Below the pieces are notes generated by a model that did not search any database, was not told where the DNA came from, and saw only the letters and a list, made by a program, of their open reading frames with translations. This document shows, piece after piece, positions 9,354 through 17,882 of a DNA stretch of 64,000 bases. This DNA is from Dermatophilaceae bacterium Sec6.4. GTDB lineage: Bacteria; Actinomycetota; Actinomycetes; Actinomycetales; Dermatophilaceae. Within the stretch, counting starts at the first letter, position 1; each line of letters starts with the position of its first letter. The stretch spans positions 2,728,001 to 2,792,000 of the forward strand of contig CP144172.1 of NCBI GenBank assembly GCA_039636865.1. Direction: 5' to 3'. The position numbers were made by a program, and so were the translations under genes.

Positions 9354-10094
9354 TCACAATCCCGACTCTGCAGTACGCACCAGAATGCGCCCGCACTCGT
9401 CGTGTCGAAGGACTTCGTCCTCGACCGCGCCACGGATGCGCGCGAGCTCGGACTGGTCCAACTCCAGACCGCACCCGCCGCAGCGCCGCTGTCCCAGAGC
9501 TGCGGCTGCGATTCCACCCCGCTGCTCACGGATACGCAGGTAGAGGTCGAGCAGGTCCTGACCGACACCCGCAGAGATGTTCGCGCGCTCGGCCAGGATG
9601 CGTTCGCGCTCGGAGTTCAACTCCGCCAGTTCGGCATCGCGCTGTGCGACGAGCTCGGCCAAGGTCGCGTCGTGCTGGGCGGCCTGCTGCTCGCGGCGAC
9701 CTTCGACGGCCCGCAGATCCTCGGCGCGCTCCATGATCTCCAACTCGATGTCCTCCAGCTCGCCCTGGCGTCTGGACAGCGCCTCCAACTCGTGCTGCAG
9801 AGCCTGCAGGTCTTTCGGCGACCCGGTCCCGGCATCCAGGCGTGCCTGGTTGCGCGTGGCGCGATCGCGGACCTGTTGGACATCGACCTCTGCACGGGTG
9901 ATCTCGCGATCGATGTCCATCAACGCGGTACGGGCTATGACCACTTCCTCCCGCGCTGTCTGCGCTTCCTGCTCGGCTTTCGCTGCCTGGGCGGCGACCG
10001 GGTGGTTCTCGACGCGGTGGGCGATCTGATCCAACCGCGTGTCGAGTTTCTGTAGGTCCAGCAACCGCCATTGACGGCTGGTGTCAGCTTTCAC
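9354..10094 (-). CDS. coiled-coil protein with C4 zinc ribbon
   Basis: A 246-residue protein starting at GTG 10094, preceded by an AGGAG ribosome binding site. Residues 10-180 form long charged helices with coiled-coil character (QWRLLDLQKLDTRLDQIAHR, then many Glu/Arg/Ala heptads). The C-terminus has a zinc ribbon, CGGCGLEL then HDECGRILVR. This family (as Rv2229c) almost always sits between Nif3 and RNase H genes in actinobacteria; the function is not established. Its start overlaps the nif3 stop as GTGA, so the three genes are translationally linked. Confidence 0.88.
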   Translation of the reverse strand: MKADTSRQWRLLDLQKLDTRLDQIAHRVENHPVAAQAAKAEQEAQTAREEVVIARTALMDIDREITRAEVDVQQVRDRATRNQARLDAGTGSPKDLQALQHELEALSRRQGELEDIELEIMERAEDLRAVEGRREQQAAQHDATLAELVAQRDAELAELNSERERILAERANISAGVGQDLLDLYLRIREQRGGIAAAALGQRRCGGCGLELDQSELARIRGAVEDEVLRHDECGRILVRTAESGL

Positions 10095-10978
10095 GAACGC
10101 TCCTGTTGCTCTGCCGGTCGATGGCCATCTGTGTGCTGCCCGTCTGTGCAGTGCCCGAGGGTGAAATCCCACGGGTCGGTCCGCAGATCGCAGACGTGGG
10201 TGACGATACGTGCCTGCAGTGCCTCCGCGAGACGAGCCGCCGCTGCAGCGAGCCAGAGCTGCTCAGTCGCGTAATGCCCCGCATCGACGAGGTAGGGAGG
10301 GCCACCGTTGGCCTCCTCGCGCGCCTCGAGGGCCGGATGATGCCGCAGATCAGCGGTGATGTAGACATCAGCACCGCTGGCGCGGACCTCGTCGAACCGG
10401 TCGTCACCTGATCCGCCCATGACCGCGATGGTCCGCACGAGTGCGTCCGGATCGCCCGCCACACGTACCCCGACCGGTGTTGGCGGCAACGCCGCTGCCA
10501 ACCGGGTCGCGAACTCGCGCAGCGTGATAGGTGCCTGCAACTCCCCTACCCGACCGATCGGGTATCCGTCCTCGTGGCAGAGGGGTCGCGCATCCGCCGG
10601 CAACCCGGCTGCCGAGGCGAGCGCGTCGTTGACACCCGGGCGGGCGACATCAGCGTTGGTATGCGCGCAGAGCATCGCGAGGTCGGCGACTATCGCCGCG
10701 GTGACGATCGCGCCTTTGGCCGACGTCGTGGCCACCGAATGCACCCCGCGCAGCAGCAACGGGTGATGGGTGATGAGCAGATCTGCACCCGCATCGATCG
10801 CATCCTGCACCACGGCCCGGGTCGGATCGACCGCAAAATGTACGCGGCGCACGGGCTGGCCCGGATCACCGGTGACGAGGCCCACCCGGTCCCAGGACGC
10901 GGCGCTCGAGGCGGGATAGAAACCCTCCAGAACTTCGAGCACATCGCTCAGCGTGGGGGGTTGCGCCGCAGCAGTCAT
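10091..10978 (-). CDS. Nif3-like dinuclear metal-centre protein
   Basis: A 295-residue Nif3/GTP cyclohydrolase I type 2 family protein. Metal-binding segments include LLITHHPLLLRG, CAHTNAD and the C-terminal DAGHYATEQ. Starting at ATG 10978 gives MTAAAQPPTLSDVLEVLEG; a longer open frame runs back through the terminator and tRNA-Val and is not coding. The family forms hexameric rings with two metals per subunit; the substrate is unresolved. First gene of the nif3-zinc ribbon-RNase H operon. Confidence 0.92.
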   Translation of the reverse strand: MTAAAQPPTLSDVLEVLEGFYPASSAASWDRVGLVTGDPGQPVRRVHFAVDPTRAVVQDAIDAGADLLITHHPLLLRGVHSVATTSAKGAIVTAAIVADLAMLCAHTNADVARPGVNDALASAAGLPADARPLCHEDGYPIGRVGELQAPITLREFATRLAAALPPTPVGVRVAGDPDALVRTIAVMGGSGDDRFDEVRASGADVYITADLRHHPALEAREEANGGPPYLVDAGHYATEQLWLAAAAARLAEALQARIVTHVCDLRTDPWDFTLGHCTDGQHTDGHRPAEQQERS

Positions 10979-11044
10979 GATTCCATTCTCGCCGTCTCCG
11001 GACACTGAAGCCAGCCTGCGCGGCGGGTCTGGCCAAACATGCAT

Positions 11045-11075
11045 GACCGGCACCCCCGTCGCGGGGGTGCCGGTC
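11045..11075 (-). terminator. strong stem-loop terminator after tRNA-Val
   Basis: A perfect 13-bp inverted repeat (11045-11057 with 11063-11075) closes a 5-base loop. It lies 17 bases past the 3' end of tRNA-Val on the minus strand and before the nif3 start. There is no clear U-tract, which is common for actinobacterial terminators. It should separate tRNA-Val transcription from the nif3 operon. Confidence 0.8.
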
Positions 11076-11091
11076 AGTGTCACGCGTGAAG

Positions 11092-11167
11092 TGGTAGGCC
11101 CGGCCGGGCTCGAACCGACGACCACCGCGGTGTAAACGCGGTGCTCTACCAACTGAGCTACAGGCCC
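11092..11167 (-). tRNA. tRNA-Val (anticodon UAC)
   Basis: The minus strand folds as a full cloverleaf: D arm GTAGCTCAGTTGG, anticodon stem CCGCG/CGCGG around the loop TTTACAC (anticodon TAC), T arm GGTTCGAGC. The acceptor stem is 7 bp with two wobble pairs, and CCA is encoded at 11092-11094. It reads GUA/GUG valine codons. Confidence 0.95.
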
Positions 11168-11222
11168 CTGACCACGAGCAATCGGGCGTGCCGATCCTAG
11201 ACGAAGATCTGCCGCGGTCCCA

Positions 11223-11717
11223 TCACTGCGTTGCGACCTCGCCCTCGTTCATCCGTGCCTCGTAGTAATCCGAACTCTCGTGACGCCATATCAGCACGAT
11301 GGCACCCACGCCGATCGCGACGTTGAGCGCACTGACCGCCAGTCCGAGCTGTCCGCCACCTTGGGAGAGCACCGCTGAGGCGGTGTAGAGAAAACTGATC
11401 ACCGAGAACGCGCACAGCCCGCTGGCGACGTAACGCGCCCAGGTGCGGCCCCTCCTGTTGAACACCGCCATGGCCACCCACAGCAGGGCGCCGAGTACCC
11501 CGATGACGGCGGCAGTGATGACCCTGCCGTGGAAGATCGTCTCGATCTGAGCCGGAGTGAGCCGGTCTGCGACAGCTCGCTTGGTGTTGCTGTTCACAAT
11601 CGACGCATGCACCGGACCGGTGTTGAGCACACTGAACACGACGCCGAACAGAGTCAGCGCCGCCCCGAGGCACATCAGCTTGACACCACCCAGCAACGTA
11701 CGGGGCGGTTGAATCAC
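11223..11717 (-). CDS. four-helix membrane protein, function unknown
   Basis: A 164-residue protein with four hydrophobic segments (roughly residues 13-32, 66-85, 97-118 and 124-144) and short polar ends. No catalytic motif is visible and I do not recognise the family. The extracellular-looking loop between helices 1 and 2 (LNTGPVHASIVNSNTKRAV) resembles other small actinobacterial membrane proteins of unknown role. It follows the peroxiredoxin gene by about ten bases on the same strand and may be cotranscribed with it. Confidence 0.65.
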   Translation of the reverse strand: MIQPPRTLLGGVKLMCLGAALTLFGVVFSVLNTGPVHASIVNSNTKRAVADRLTPAQIETIFHGRVITAAVIGVLGALLWVAMAVFNRRGRTWARYVASGLCAFSVISFLYTASAVLSQGGGQLGLAVSALNVAIGVGAIVLIWRHESSDYYEARMNEGEVATQ

Positions 11718-11727
11718 ATCAACCGGT

Positions 11728-12186
11728 TCACAGCGCGGTCAGAGCCTCATGGAACCCACCGAAGTCTCGTGCCTCACCGGGACCGTTGACCAGAGTCCAG
11801 CGCAGCACGCCCTGGGTGTCGACCAGGAAGGTTCCCCGGATCGCCAGACCTGCCGGCTCGAGGAAGACGTCGTAGGCGCGGGACACCTCACCATGCGGCC
11901 AGAAGTCGGACAGCAGCGGGAAGTCGTAACCCTGCTCATCGGCCCAGGCACGCTGGGAGTACATCGTGTCGCATGAGACGCCGACCACCTGCACGTCCGG
12001 GTTGGCAAATCGGGAGATGTCGTCTCTGATCTCGCACAGCTCCCCGGTACAGATGCCGGAGAAGGCAAAGGGATAGAAGACCAGCAGCACAGCCTTGTCG
12101 GCGCGCAGTGTCGACAGCGAGGTGTCCTGGCCGAACTGGTCCTTGAGGGTGAATTCCGGGGCGATATCGCCAATCTGCAGGGTCAT
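11728..12186 (-). CDS. ahpE: one-cysteine peroxiredoxin, AhpE type
   Basis: A 152-residue thioredoxin-fold peroxidase. The peroxidatic site is FYPFAFSGICTGELCEIRDD, with the first Cys in the usual position near residue 45. The ATG at 12186 (MTLQIGDIAPEFTLKD) is chosen because homology begins there and a GTAAGGA site precedes it; upstream in-frame sequence is not conserved. AhpE reduces hydrogen peroxide and peroxynitrite, typically recycled by mycoredoxin or thioredoxin. The gene lies next to DUF3052 and aceE, as AhpE does in mycobacteria. Confidence 0.9.
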   Translation of the reverse strand: MTLQIGDIAPEFTLKDQFGQDTSLSTLRADKAVLLVFYPFAFSGICTGELCEIRDDISRFANPDVQVVGVSCDTMYSQRAWADEQGYDFPLLSDFWPHGEVSRAYDVFLEPAGLAIRGTFLVDTQGVLRWTLVNGPGEARDFGGFHEALTAL

Positions 12187-12241
12187 CGCGTTCGGGTCCT
12201 TACCAAGTGTCGGGGCACTGCGGAAAATTTCGTGGGGTGAC

Positions 12242-12661
12242 TCATCGCTGCTTCGCCGTCCCGCCTTGAACCAGCTTCGTGGCGATCCAGTCGGCACCCG
12301 CCTTCAGCGGGGAGGAGGCCTTCAAACCTGCCGTCTGGGCGGCTTCTTCGATATCGGCGGGCTCCACCGTGTCGGGGTGACCGCTCACCGGCGAGAGCAG
12401 AACTACGAATCCCTTGTCGGCGAGACCGGCCAGCGCATCAACGCAGTCATCGATAAGGTCGCCGTCACCTTCACGCCACCACAGCAGCACTGCGTCGACC
12501 ACCCCGTCGAAGGTTTCGTCTTCGATCGGCGATCCGATGGCCGCCTCGACAGCCTCCCGGAACTGAACATCGGCGTCGTCATCCCAACCGATCTCCTGCA
12601 CGATCTGTCCGTCGACGAACCCGAGACGTCCGCCTAGCGTCGTCTCTCCCTCTTGCTTCAA
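12242..12661 (-). CDS. DUF3052 family protein
   Basis: A 139-residue acidic protein matching the DUF3052 pattern: an N-terminal LGFVDGQIVQEIGWDDDAD segment, then DGVVDAVLLWWREGDGDL and a GFVVLLSP strand, with a C-terminal ADWIATKLV segment. The family is common in actinobacteria beside aceE and has no established function. It is divergent from aceE, with a 232-base spacer that must hold both promoters. Confidence 0.88.
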   Translation of the reverse strand: MKQEGETTLGGRLGFVDGQIVQEIGWDDDADVQFREAVEAAIGSPIEDETFDGVVDAVLLWWREGDGDLIDDCVDALAGLADKGFVVLLSPVSGHPDTVEPADIEEAAQTAGLKASSPLKAGADWIATKLVQGGTAKQR

Positions 12662-12893
12662 GGGCCATCCTTTCTGCGCCGTCCCGTGGGTCGACTATCG
12701 GTGATGCGGTGCTCCATAATCGCGCGTGTTTGCGCTTAGTCCACCCGCAACCGACCGTATTTGCAACCGATCACCTCCACAGCGCTGTGAAGTGACGAGT
12801 CGGTGGTCCCTACTCAAAAGTAATCGACCAGGGTGCGGAGCCGGAGATCCGGCGGGTGGAGGATGGTCGTTAAGCACCTGAGAGGAGCCACCC

Positions 12894-15653
12894 GTGGCAC
12901 GTGAAGAAGCAGGTCCCATCCTGAATGGCATTCCGAGCCAGCTCCCGGACATCGATCCCGAAGAGACCGCAGAATGGCTGCAGTCACTCGACGCAGTCAT
13001 CGAGCAGGGCGGTCCGGCCCGAGCGCGCTACGTCATGCTCAAAATGCTGGCGCGAGCCAGGGAGAAGCAGATCGGTGTCCCGTCCCTGACGGCCACCGAC
13101 TACATCAACACCATCCCGGCCGAGGCCGAGCCGTGGTTCCCCGGCGATGAGGAAGTCGAGCGCCGCTACCGCGCGTGGCTGCGCTGGAACGCCGCGATGA
13201 TGGTGCACCGCGCGCAGCGGCCCGGGATCGGAGTCGGTGGCCACATCTCCACCTACGCCTCCGCGGCGACCCTCTACGAGGTCGGCTTCAATCACTTCTT
13301 CCGCGGTAAGGACCACCCCGGCGGCGGCGACCAGGTCTTCTTCCAAGGGCACGCCTCCCCCGGGATGTACTCGCGGGCCTTCCTGGAGGGACGCCTGTCC
13401 GAAGCACAACTGGACAGTTTCCGACAGGAGCAGTCCCACCGGGTCGACGGCCAGCGCGGCCTACCGTCCTACCCGCACCCACGCAACATGCCCGACTTCT
13501 GGGAATTCCCCACGGTGTCGATGGGGATCGGCCCGATGAACGCGATTCATCAGGCGCAGTTCAATCGCTACCTCGCGGGACGCGGGATGAAGGACACGAG
13601 CCAACAGCACGTGTGGGCCTTCCTCGGCGACGGCGAGATGGACGAGCCGGAGTCGCGCGGGCTGCTGCAGACAGCGGCCAACGACGGCCTGGACAACCTG
13701 ACGTTCGTCATCAACTGCAACCTGCAACGCCTGGACGGCCCGGTCCGCGGCAACGGCAAGATCATCCAGGAGTTGGAGTCCTTCTTCCGCGGCGCCGGCT
13801 GGAATGTCATCAAATGCATCTGGGGCCGCGGCTGGGACCCGCTGCTCGCCGCAGATCGCGACGGCGCGCTGGTCAACATCATGAACGAGACCCCGGACGG
13901 GGACTATCAGACGTTCAGGGCCAACGACGGTGCCTATGTGCGGGAACACTTCTTCGGCCGCGACCCGCGCACCCGCGCGATGGTCAAGGACTGGTCGGAC
14001 GAGGACGTCTGGTGGAAGCTCAAGCGGGGCGGGCACGACTACCGCAAGGTGTACGCCGCCTACCGGGCCGCGATGGCGCACCATGGCCAGCCGACCGTCA
14101 TCCTGGCCAAGACCATCAAGGGCTACTCGCTGGGTACCCACTTCGCCGGTCGCAACGCCACGCATCAGATGAAGAAGCTGGCGCTGGAGGACCTCAAAGG
14201 GTTCCGTGATTCGCTGCACATCCCGATCAGCGACAAGGTGCTGGAAGACGATCCGTACCGGCCGCCCTACTACCACCCCGGCGAGAACGATCCGGCGATC
14301 CAGTACCTGCGTGAGCGTCGGACCAAGCTGGGTGGCGGTGTGCCCAGTCGTCGCACCGAAGGGATGTCCCTGAAACTGCCCGGTGACGGCGCCTATGCAT
14401 CGGTCAAGAAGGGATCGGGCAAGCAGGAGATCGCCACCACGATGGCCTTCGTACGCGGACTACGAGATCTGATGCGGGACAAGGACTTCGGCCCCCACAT
14501 CGTGCCTATCATCCCCGACGAGGCGCGGACGTTCGGAATCGACAGTTTCTTCCCGACCGCGAAGATCTACAACCCGCACGGGCAGCATTACACGTCCGTG
14601 GACGCGGAGCTGATGCTGGCATACAAGGAGTCGACCGACGGTCAGATTCTGCACATGGGCATCGACGAGGCCGGATCGGTGTCTGCATTCACCGCAGTCG
14701 GTACCTCGTACGCGACGCACGGCATCCCGATGGTGCCGATCTACGTCTTCTATTCGATGTTCGGGTTCCAGCGCACCGGTGACTTCATCTGGGCGGCGAG
14801 CGACCAGATGGCGCGCGGCTTCCTGATCGGTGCCACCGCAGGCCGCACCACGCTCACCGGTGAAGGTCTGCAGCACGCGGATGGTCATTCGCTGCTACTG
14901 GCCGCCACCAATCCGGCCATCGTCGCCTACGACCCCGCATACGCGTACGAGACGTCGCACATCATGCAGGAGGGGATCCGCCGGATGTTCGGTGACGATC
15001 CGGAGAACGTCATCTACTACCTCACTGTCTACAACGAGCCCATGCGCCAGCCGGCCGAGCCGGAGGACGTGGACGCCGAAGGCATCCTGCGCGGTATGCA
15101 TCGCATCAGCGAAGGCAGTCTCGAAGGGGTCGACGAGAATCCGCCTCGCGCCCAACTGCTCGCCTCCGGCGTCGGCGTGCCGTGGGCCCTGGAGGCTCAG
15201 GAGCTGCTGCGGGATGACTTCGGGGTTGTGGCGGACGTGTGGTCGGTGACGTCGTGGAACGAGCTTCGGCGCGACGGCCTGGCATGCGACGAGCAGTCCT
15301 TCCTGCATCCGGAGGAAGAGCGACGGGTGCCCTACGTGACCCAGCGCCTGCAGGACGCGCCCGGACCGGTCCTGGCCGTGTCGGACTGGATGCGCCAGGT
15401 GCAGGATCAGATCACCAACTGGGTGCCGGGTGACTACCACTCACTCGGGGCGGACGGTTTCGGTTTCAGCGACACCCGCGCGGCGGCACGGCGGTATTTC
15501 CACATCGACGGCCCGTCACTGGCCGTGCGGACGTTGCAGGCCCTGGCCGACCGCGGTGAGATAGACCAGTCCAAGGCGCTCGAAGCAGCGACGAAGTACC
15601 GGCTGCTCGACGTGACCGCCGGAACGTCCGGCAACGCGGGCGGCGAATCCTGA
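12894..15653 (+). CDS. aceE: pyruvate dehydrogenase E1 component, homodimeric type
   Basis: A 919-residue E1 subunit, the normal length for AceE. The thiamine diphosphate motif is seen as [12 protein letters not shown] followed by [20 protein letters not shown], and the C-terminal half has the transketolase-like Pyr domain ([20 protein letters not shown]). It decarboxylates pyruvate and passes the acetyl group to lipoyl-E2 to make acetyl-CoA. It starts at GTG 12894, with GAGAGGAG eleven bases before. E2 and E3 genes are not in the window. The product supplies acetyl-CoA to the fatty-acid genes just downstream. Confidence 0.97.
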   Translation: MAREEAGPILNGIPSQLPDIDPEETAEWLQSLDAVIEQGGPARARYVMLKMLARAREKQIGVPSLTATDYINTIPAEAEPWFPGDEEVERRYRAWLRWNAAMMVHRAQRPGIGVGGHISTYASAATLYEVGFNHFFRGKDHPGGGDQVFFQGHASPGMYSRAFLEGRLSEAQLDSFRQEQSHRVDGQRGLPSYPHPRNMPDFWEFPTVSMGIGPMNAIHQAQFNRYLAGRGMKDTSQQHVWAFLGDGEMDEPESRGLLQTAANDGLDNLTFVINCNLQRLDGPVRGNGKIIQELESFFRGAGWNVIKCIWGRGWDPLLAADRDGALVNIMNETPDGDYQTFRANDGAYVREHFFGRDPRTRAMVKDWSDEDVWWKLKRGGHDYRKVYAAYRAAMAHHGQPTVILAKTIKGYSLGTHFAGRNATHQMKKLALEDLKGFRDSLHIPISDKVLEDDPYRPPYYHPGENDPAIQYLRERRTKLGGGVPSRRTEGMSLKLPGDGAYASVKKGSGKQEIATTMAFVRGLRDLMRDKDFGPHIVPIIPDEARTFGIDSFFPTAKIYNPHGQHYTSVDAELMLAYKESTDGQILHMGIDEAGSVSAFTAVGTSYATHGIPMVPIYVFYSMFGFQRTGDFIWAASDQMARGFLIGATAGRTTLTGEGLQHADGHSLLLAATNPAIVAYDPAYAYETSHIMQEGIRRMFGDDPENVIYYLTVYNEPMRQPAEPEDVDAEGILRGMHRISEGSLEGVDENPPRAQLLASGVGVPWALEAQELLRDDFGVVADVWSVTSWNELRRDGLACDEQSFLHPEEERRVPYVTQRLQDAPGPVLAVSDWMRQVQDQITNWVPGDYHSLGADGFGFSDTRAAARRYFHIDGPSLAVRTLQALADRGEIDQSKALEAATKYRLLDVTAGTSGNAGGES

Positions 15654-15686
15654 CCCACCGCACCAGACGACGGTGACACCGCTAAA

Positions 15687-15720
15687 CCCGAGGGGCTCAG
15701 GTCGACGTGAGCCTCTCGGG
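15687..15720 (+). terminator. aceE terminator
   Basis: A 13-bp hairpin (15687-15699 with 15708-15720, one G-U wobble) with an 8-base loop lies 33 bases after the aceE stop, flanked by AA and TT. It should end aceE transcription before the opposite-strand pseudogene. Confidence 0.75.
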
Positions 15721-15736
15721 TTCTGCTGTGCCAGGG

Positions 15737-16533
15737 TCAGCGGCGTCCGTACGCTCCCGTCGAGCGCGCCATGACCTCGTCGCGAGCGAGCACGGCAAGA
15801 TCTGGTTGGTCGCAGATCAACGCATCGACACCCACCCGCAAGAATCTGCGCATCTCCGCCACCACGTCGCCGTGGTCGGCCTCCTGACCGGGACGCCGCA
15901 GGTCCTCAGGCAGGAAGGCGTTCTCAGCGCGGAAGGTCCAGACGTGCACGCGCAGACCGGCTGCGTCGGCCCAACCCGACAGGCGCCGCAGGCCGGTCGG
16001 GCTCAGCAGGTCGTCGTAACTGCTCGGTCCGGTCGTCGACGCGAGCTGCAGCGGATCATCCTCGAGGAGAAAGGTCAACGGCAGGTCCGATCCCAGCTCA
16101 GCTCGTAACCGGATCAGACTGGACAGCTCGAACGACGACACGAAGATCGGGATGTGAGTGCCCGGCGCCCGGTACGCATTCAGCGTCGCGAGCACGCACC
16201 TGCAGCAAATCCGCAAAGGTTGCGACACGTAAGCGTCCGTCGTAGACGGTGTTGGACCCGCGCAGGTGTCCCATCCGCTCGGTCGCCCAGAGCGTCCTGA
16301 TCTCAGCGAGGGTGATAATCCTCCACGAATCAGTCGCTGACCTCGCCACTGCCGCACCGCCGCGTCCTGCGCCGGTAGGCGAACTCGCGGCGATGGGCGA
16401 CGTCCGTCGTCAGCGACAGCTCGGACTCATGCCGGCAGACCAGCTGAGCGTCCCAGGTCATCACCAGGTCCGGCTCGAGCGAGTCGACACCGAGGCGGGC
16501 GGCGAGAAGGTGGGACTCGACGGTGTGCTCCGG
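15737..16533 (-). pseudogene. glycerophosphodiester phosphodiesterase pseudogene
   Basis: Pieces of a GDPD enzyme are spread over three frames. From 16533 down, PEHTVESHLLAARLGVDSLE, then a PDLVMTWDAQLVCRHESELS stretch and a TTDVAHRREFA stretch are recognisable, ending at a TGA where SDWFVED is expected. The next part (ITLAEIRTLWATERMGHLRG, then TVYDGRLRVATFADLLQV) is in another frame. The C-terminal half (THIPIFVSSFELSSLIRL, VHVWTFRAEN, GVDALICDQPD) continues in a third. The start, signal peptide and the catalytic HRG segment are missing; a stop sits directly before PEHT. Several independent lesions argue for true decay, not one sequencing error. Confidence 0.85.
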
Positions 16534-16549
16534 TCACCGAGGCGATGAC

Positions 16550-16558
16550 TGTGGATAA
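16550..16558 (-). promoter_or_regulatory. perfect DnaA box
   Basis: TGTGGATAA on the plus strand is TTATCCACA on the minus strand. It lies upstream of the decayed GDPD gene and 110 bases before the fasR start. A single box may be chance; it is listed because two more lie at 7169 and 7198. Confidence 0.3.
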
Positions 16559-16667
16559 ACAATCGTCCTCGGCCGCCGCACCCACCCGCGGATGAGTACA
16601 TCCGCGGATCTCCTCGAATCCCTGCGATTTACCCCAGTTATAGAGGTCATACAAATACGCTGTCCAG

Positions 16668-17804
16668 ATGAGTAGTGGTACGCATCACCGGTTGGAGCAG
16701 CGCGCCGGTGAGTTGTCGACAGCGGCCGTCCAACAGATGGAGACGGCGTACCAGTGGTACCGGCAGTTGTCGGCCTCCGACCGGTCCTGGGTCGGGCTGG
16801 TGGCCCAGGCCGGTATCGGAGATTTCATCTCCTGGCACGGCGACCAGTCACAGGCACCGTCAGTGGCGACGGATGTGTTCGGCAGCGCGCCGAGGGATCT
16901 GATGCGCACCGTAACGCTGCGCCAGACGCTCGATCTGGTCCGCACGGTCATCGACGTCGTGGAACAACAGGTGGCGACGCTGGCTGCGCCGGGCCAGGAG
17001 GTTCAGCTACGGGAGGCCGTGCTCACCTACTCCCGGGAGATTGCCTTCGGAGCAGCACAGGTGTACGCGAGCGCCGCGGAGAGCCGTGGAGCGTGGGACG
17101 CCCGGTTGGAATCGCTCGTCGTCGACGCCGTCCTGCGCGGTGAGGCCGACGAAGCACTGACCTCGCGGGTATCGGCGCTCGGGTGGGACGAAGTGCACGA
17201 CATCGTTGTGGTGGTCGGCTCCGCACCAGCGGGTCCGGGCGCGGAAACAGTGGATTCGCTACGACGAGAGGCGGTCCGGCGCAATCTCTCGGTGCTTGCG
17301 GCAGTTCAGCGCAACCGGCTGATCGCCATCATCGGTGGGCTGAACGACGCGCTGGCCGGGGTGACCGCCATCAGCTCCCAGTGGGGAGAGGGTCCGGTGG
17401 TCATCGGAGTCAAGGTGCCGCACCTGTTCGCAGCCGGGCGTAGCGCGCGCGCCGCCATCGCCGGTCACGCAGCGGCACCTGCGTGGCCGGAGGCGCCCCG
17501 ACCATGCATGGCTCAGGAGCTACTTCCGGAGCGCGTGTTGGCCGGTGACTTCCGCGCCCGACGTCGACTGATCGACAAGATCGCTGACCCCCTGGCCGCC
17601 CATCCAGCACTCTACGAAACTGCGACGGCCTACCTCGAACACGGAAGTCTCGAGGCAACAGCCAGGATGCTCTTCGTGCACCCGAACACCGTGCGCTACC
17701 GATTGGGTCGGATCAACGACCTGACCGACTGCGATCTCACGCACTCCCGAGAAGCCTTCACGATGCGTCTGGCCCTCGCGATCTCGCACCTGCCCGATTT
17801 GTAG
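16668..17804 (+). CDS. fasR: PucR/CdaR-type regulator of fatty acid synthesis (FasR-like)
   Basis: A 378-residue regulator. The C-terminal helix-turn-helix is of the PucR type: LFETATAYLEHGS-like segment (here LYETATAYLEHGSLEATARM), then FVHPNTVRYRLGRINDLT. The middle is a GGDEF-like degenerate domain usual for the family. It lies immediately upstream of fabD-fabH-acpP-fabF, the position of FasR (SCO2386), the activator of this operon in Streptomyces coelicolor. From family and position it should activate the fab genes. An inverted repeat overlapping its stop codon is a candidate binding site. Confidence 0.85.
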   Translation: MSSGTHHRLEQRAGELSTAAVQQMETAYQWYRQLSASDRSWVGLVAQAGIGDFISWHGDQSQAPSVATDVFGSAPRDLMRTVTLRQTLDLVRTVIDVVEQQVATLAAPGQEVQLREAVLTYSREIAFGAAQVYASAAESRGAWDARLESLVVDAVLRGEADEALTSRVSALGWDEVHDIVVVVGSAPAGPGAETVDSLRREAVRRNLSVLAAVQRNRLIAIIGGLNDALAGVTAISSQWGEGPVVIGVKVPHLFAAGRSARAAIAGHAAAPAWPEAPRPCMAQELLPERVLAGDFRARRRLIDKIADPLAAHPALYETATAYLEHGSLEATARMLFVHPNTVRYRLGRINDLTDCDLTHSREAFTMRLALAISHLPDL

Positions 17805-17816
17805 TAAACCTACAAA
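17798..17816. promoter_or_regulatory. inverted repeat before fabD, candidate FasR operator
   Basis: TTTGTAGTAAACCTACAAA has perfect 7-bp arms around a 5-base centre, in AT-rich sequence that stands out from its surroundings. It overlaps the fasR stop codon and lies 67 bases before the fabD GTG. A regulator-binding site is more likely than a terminator because the arms are AT-rich and short. FasR binding is an inference from position. Confidence 0.5.
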
Positions 17817-17882
17817 ACCAGCACGTCAACTTGGTCGCGCCGCCACCCGGGAACCCGGCCCCGACCAGTGCACGATGGGTAC

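Noticed and set aside
10979..11152. N-terminal extension of Nif3
   Set aside because: It would run through a terminator and tRNA-Val; ATG 10978 matches the family start.
13461..14276. 271-residue minus-strand open frame
   Set aside because: Antisense to aceE across its thiamine-binding region; no family pattern.
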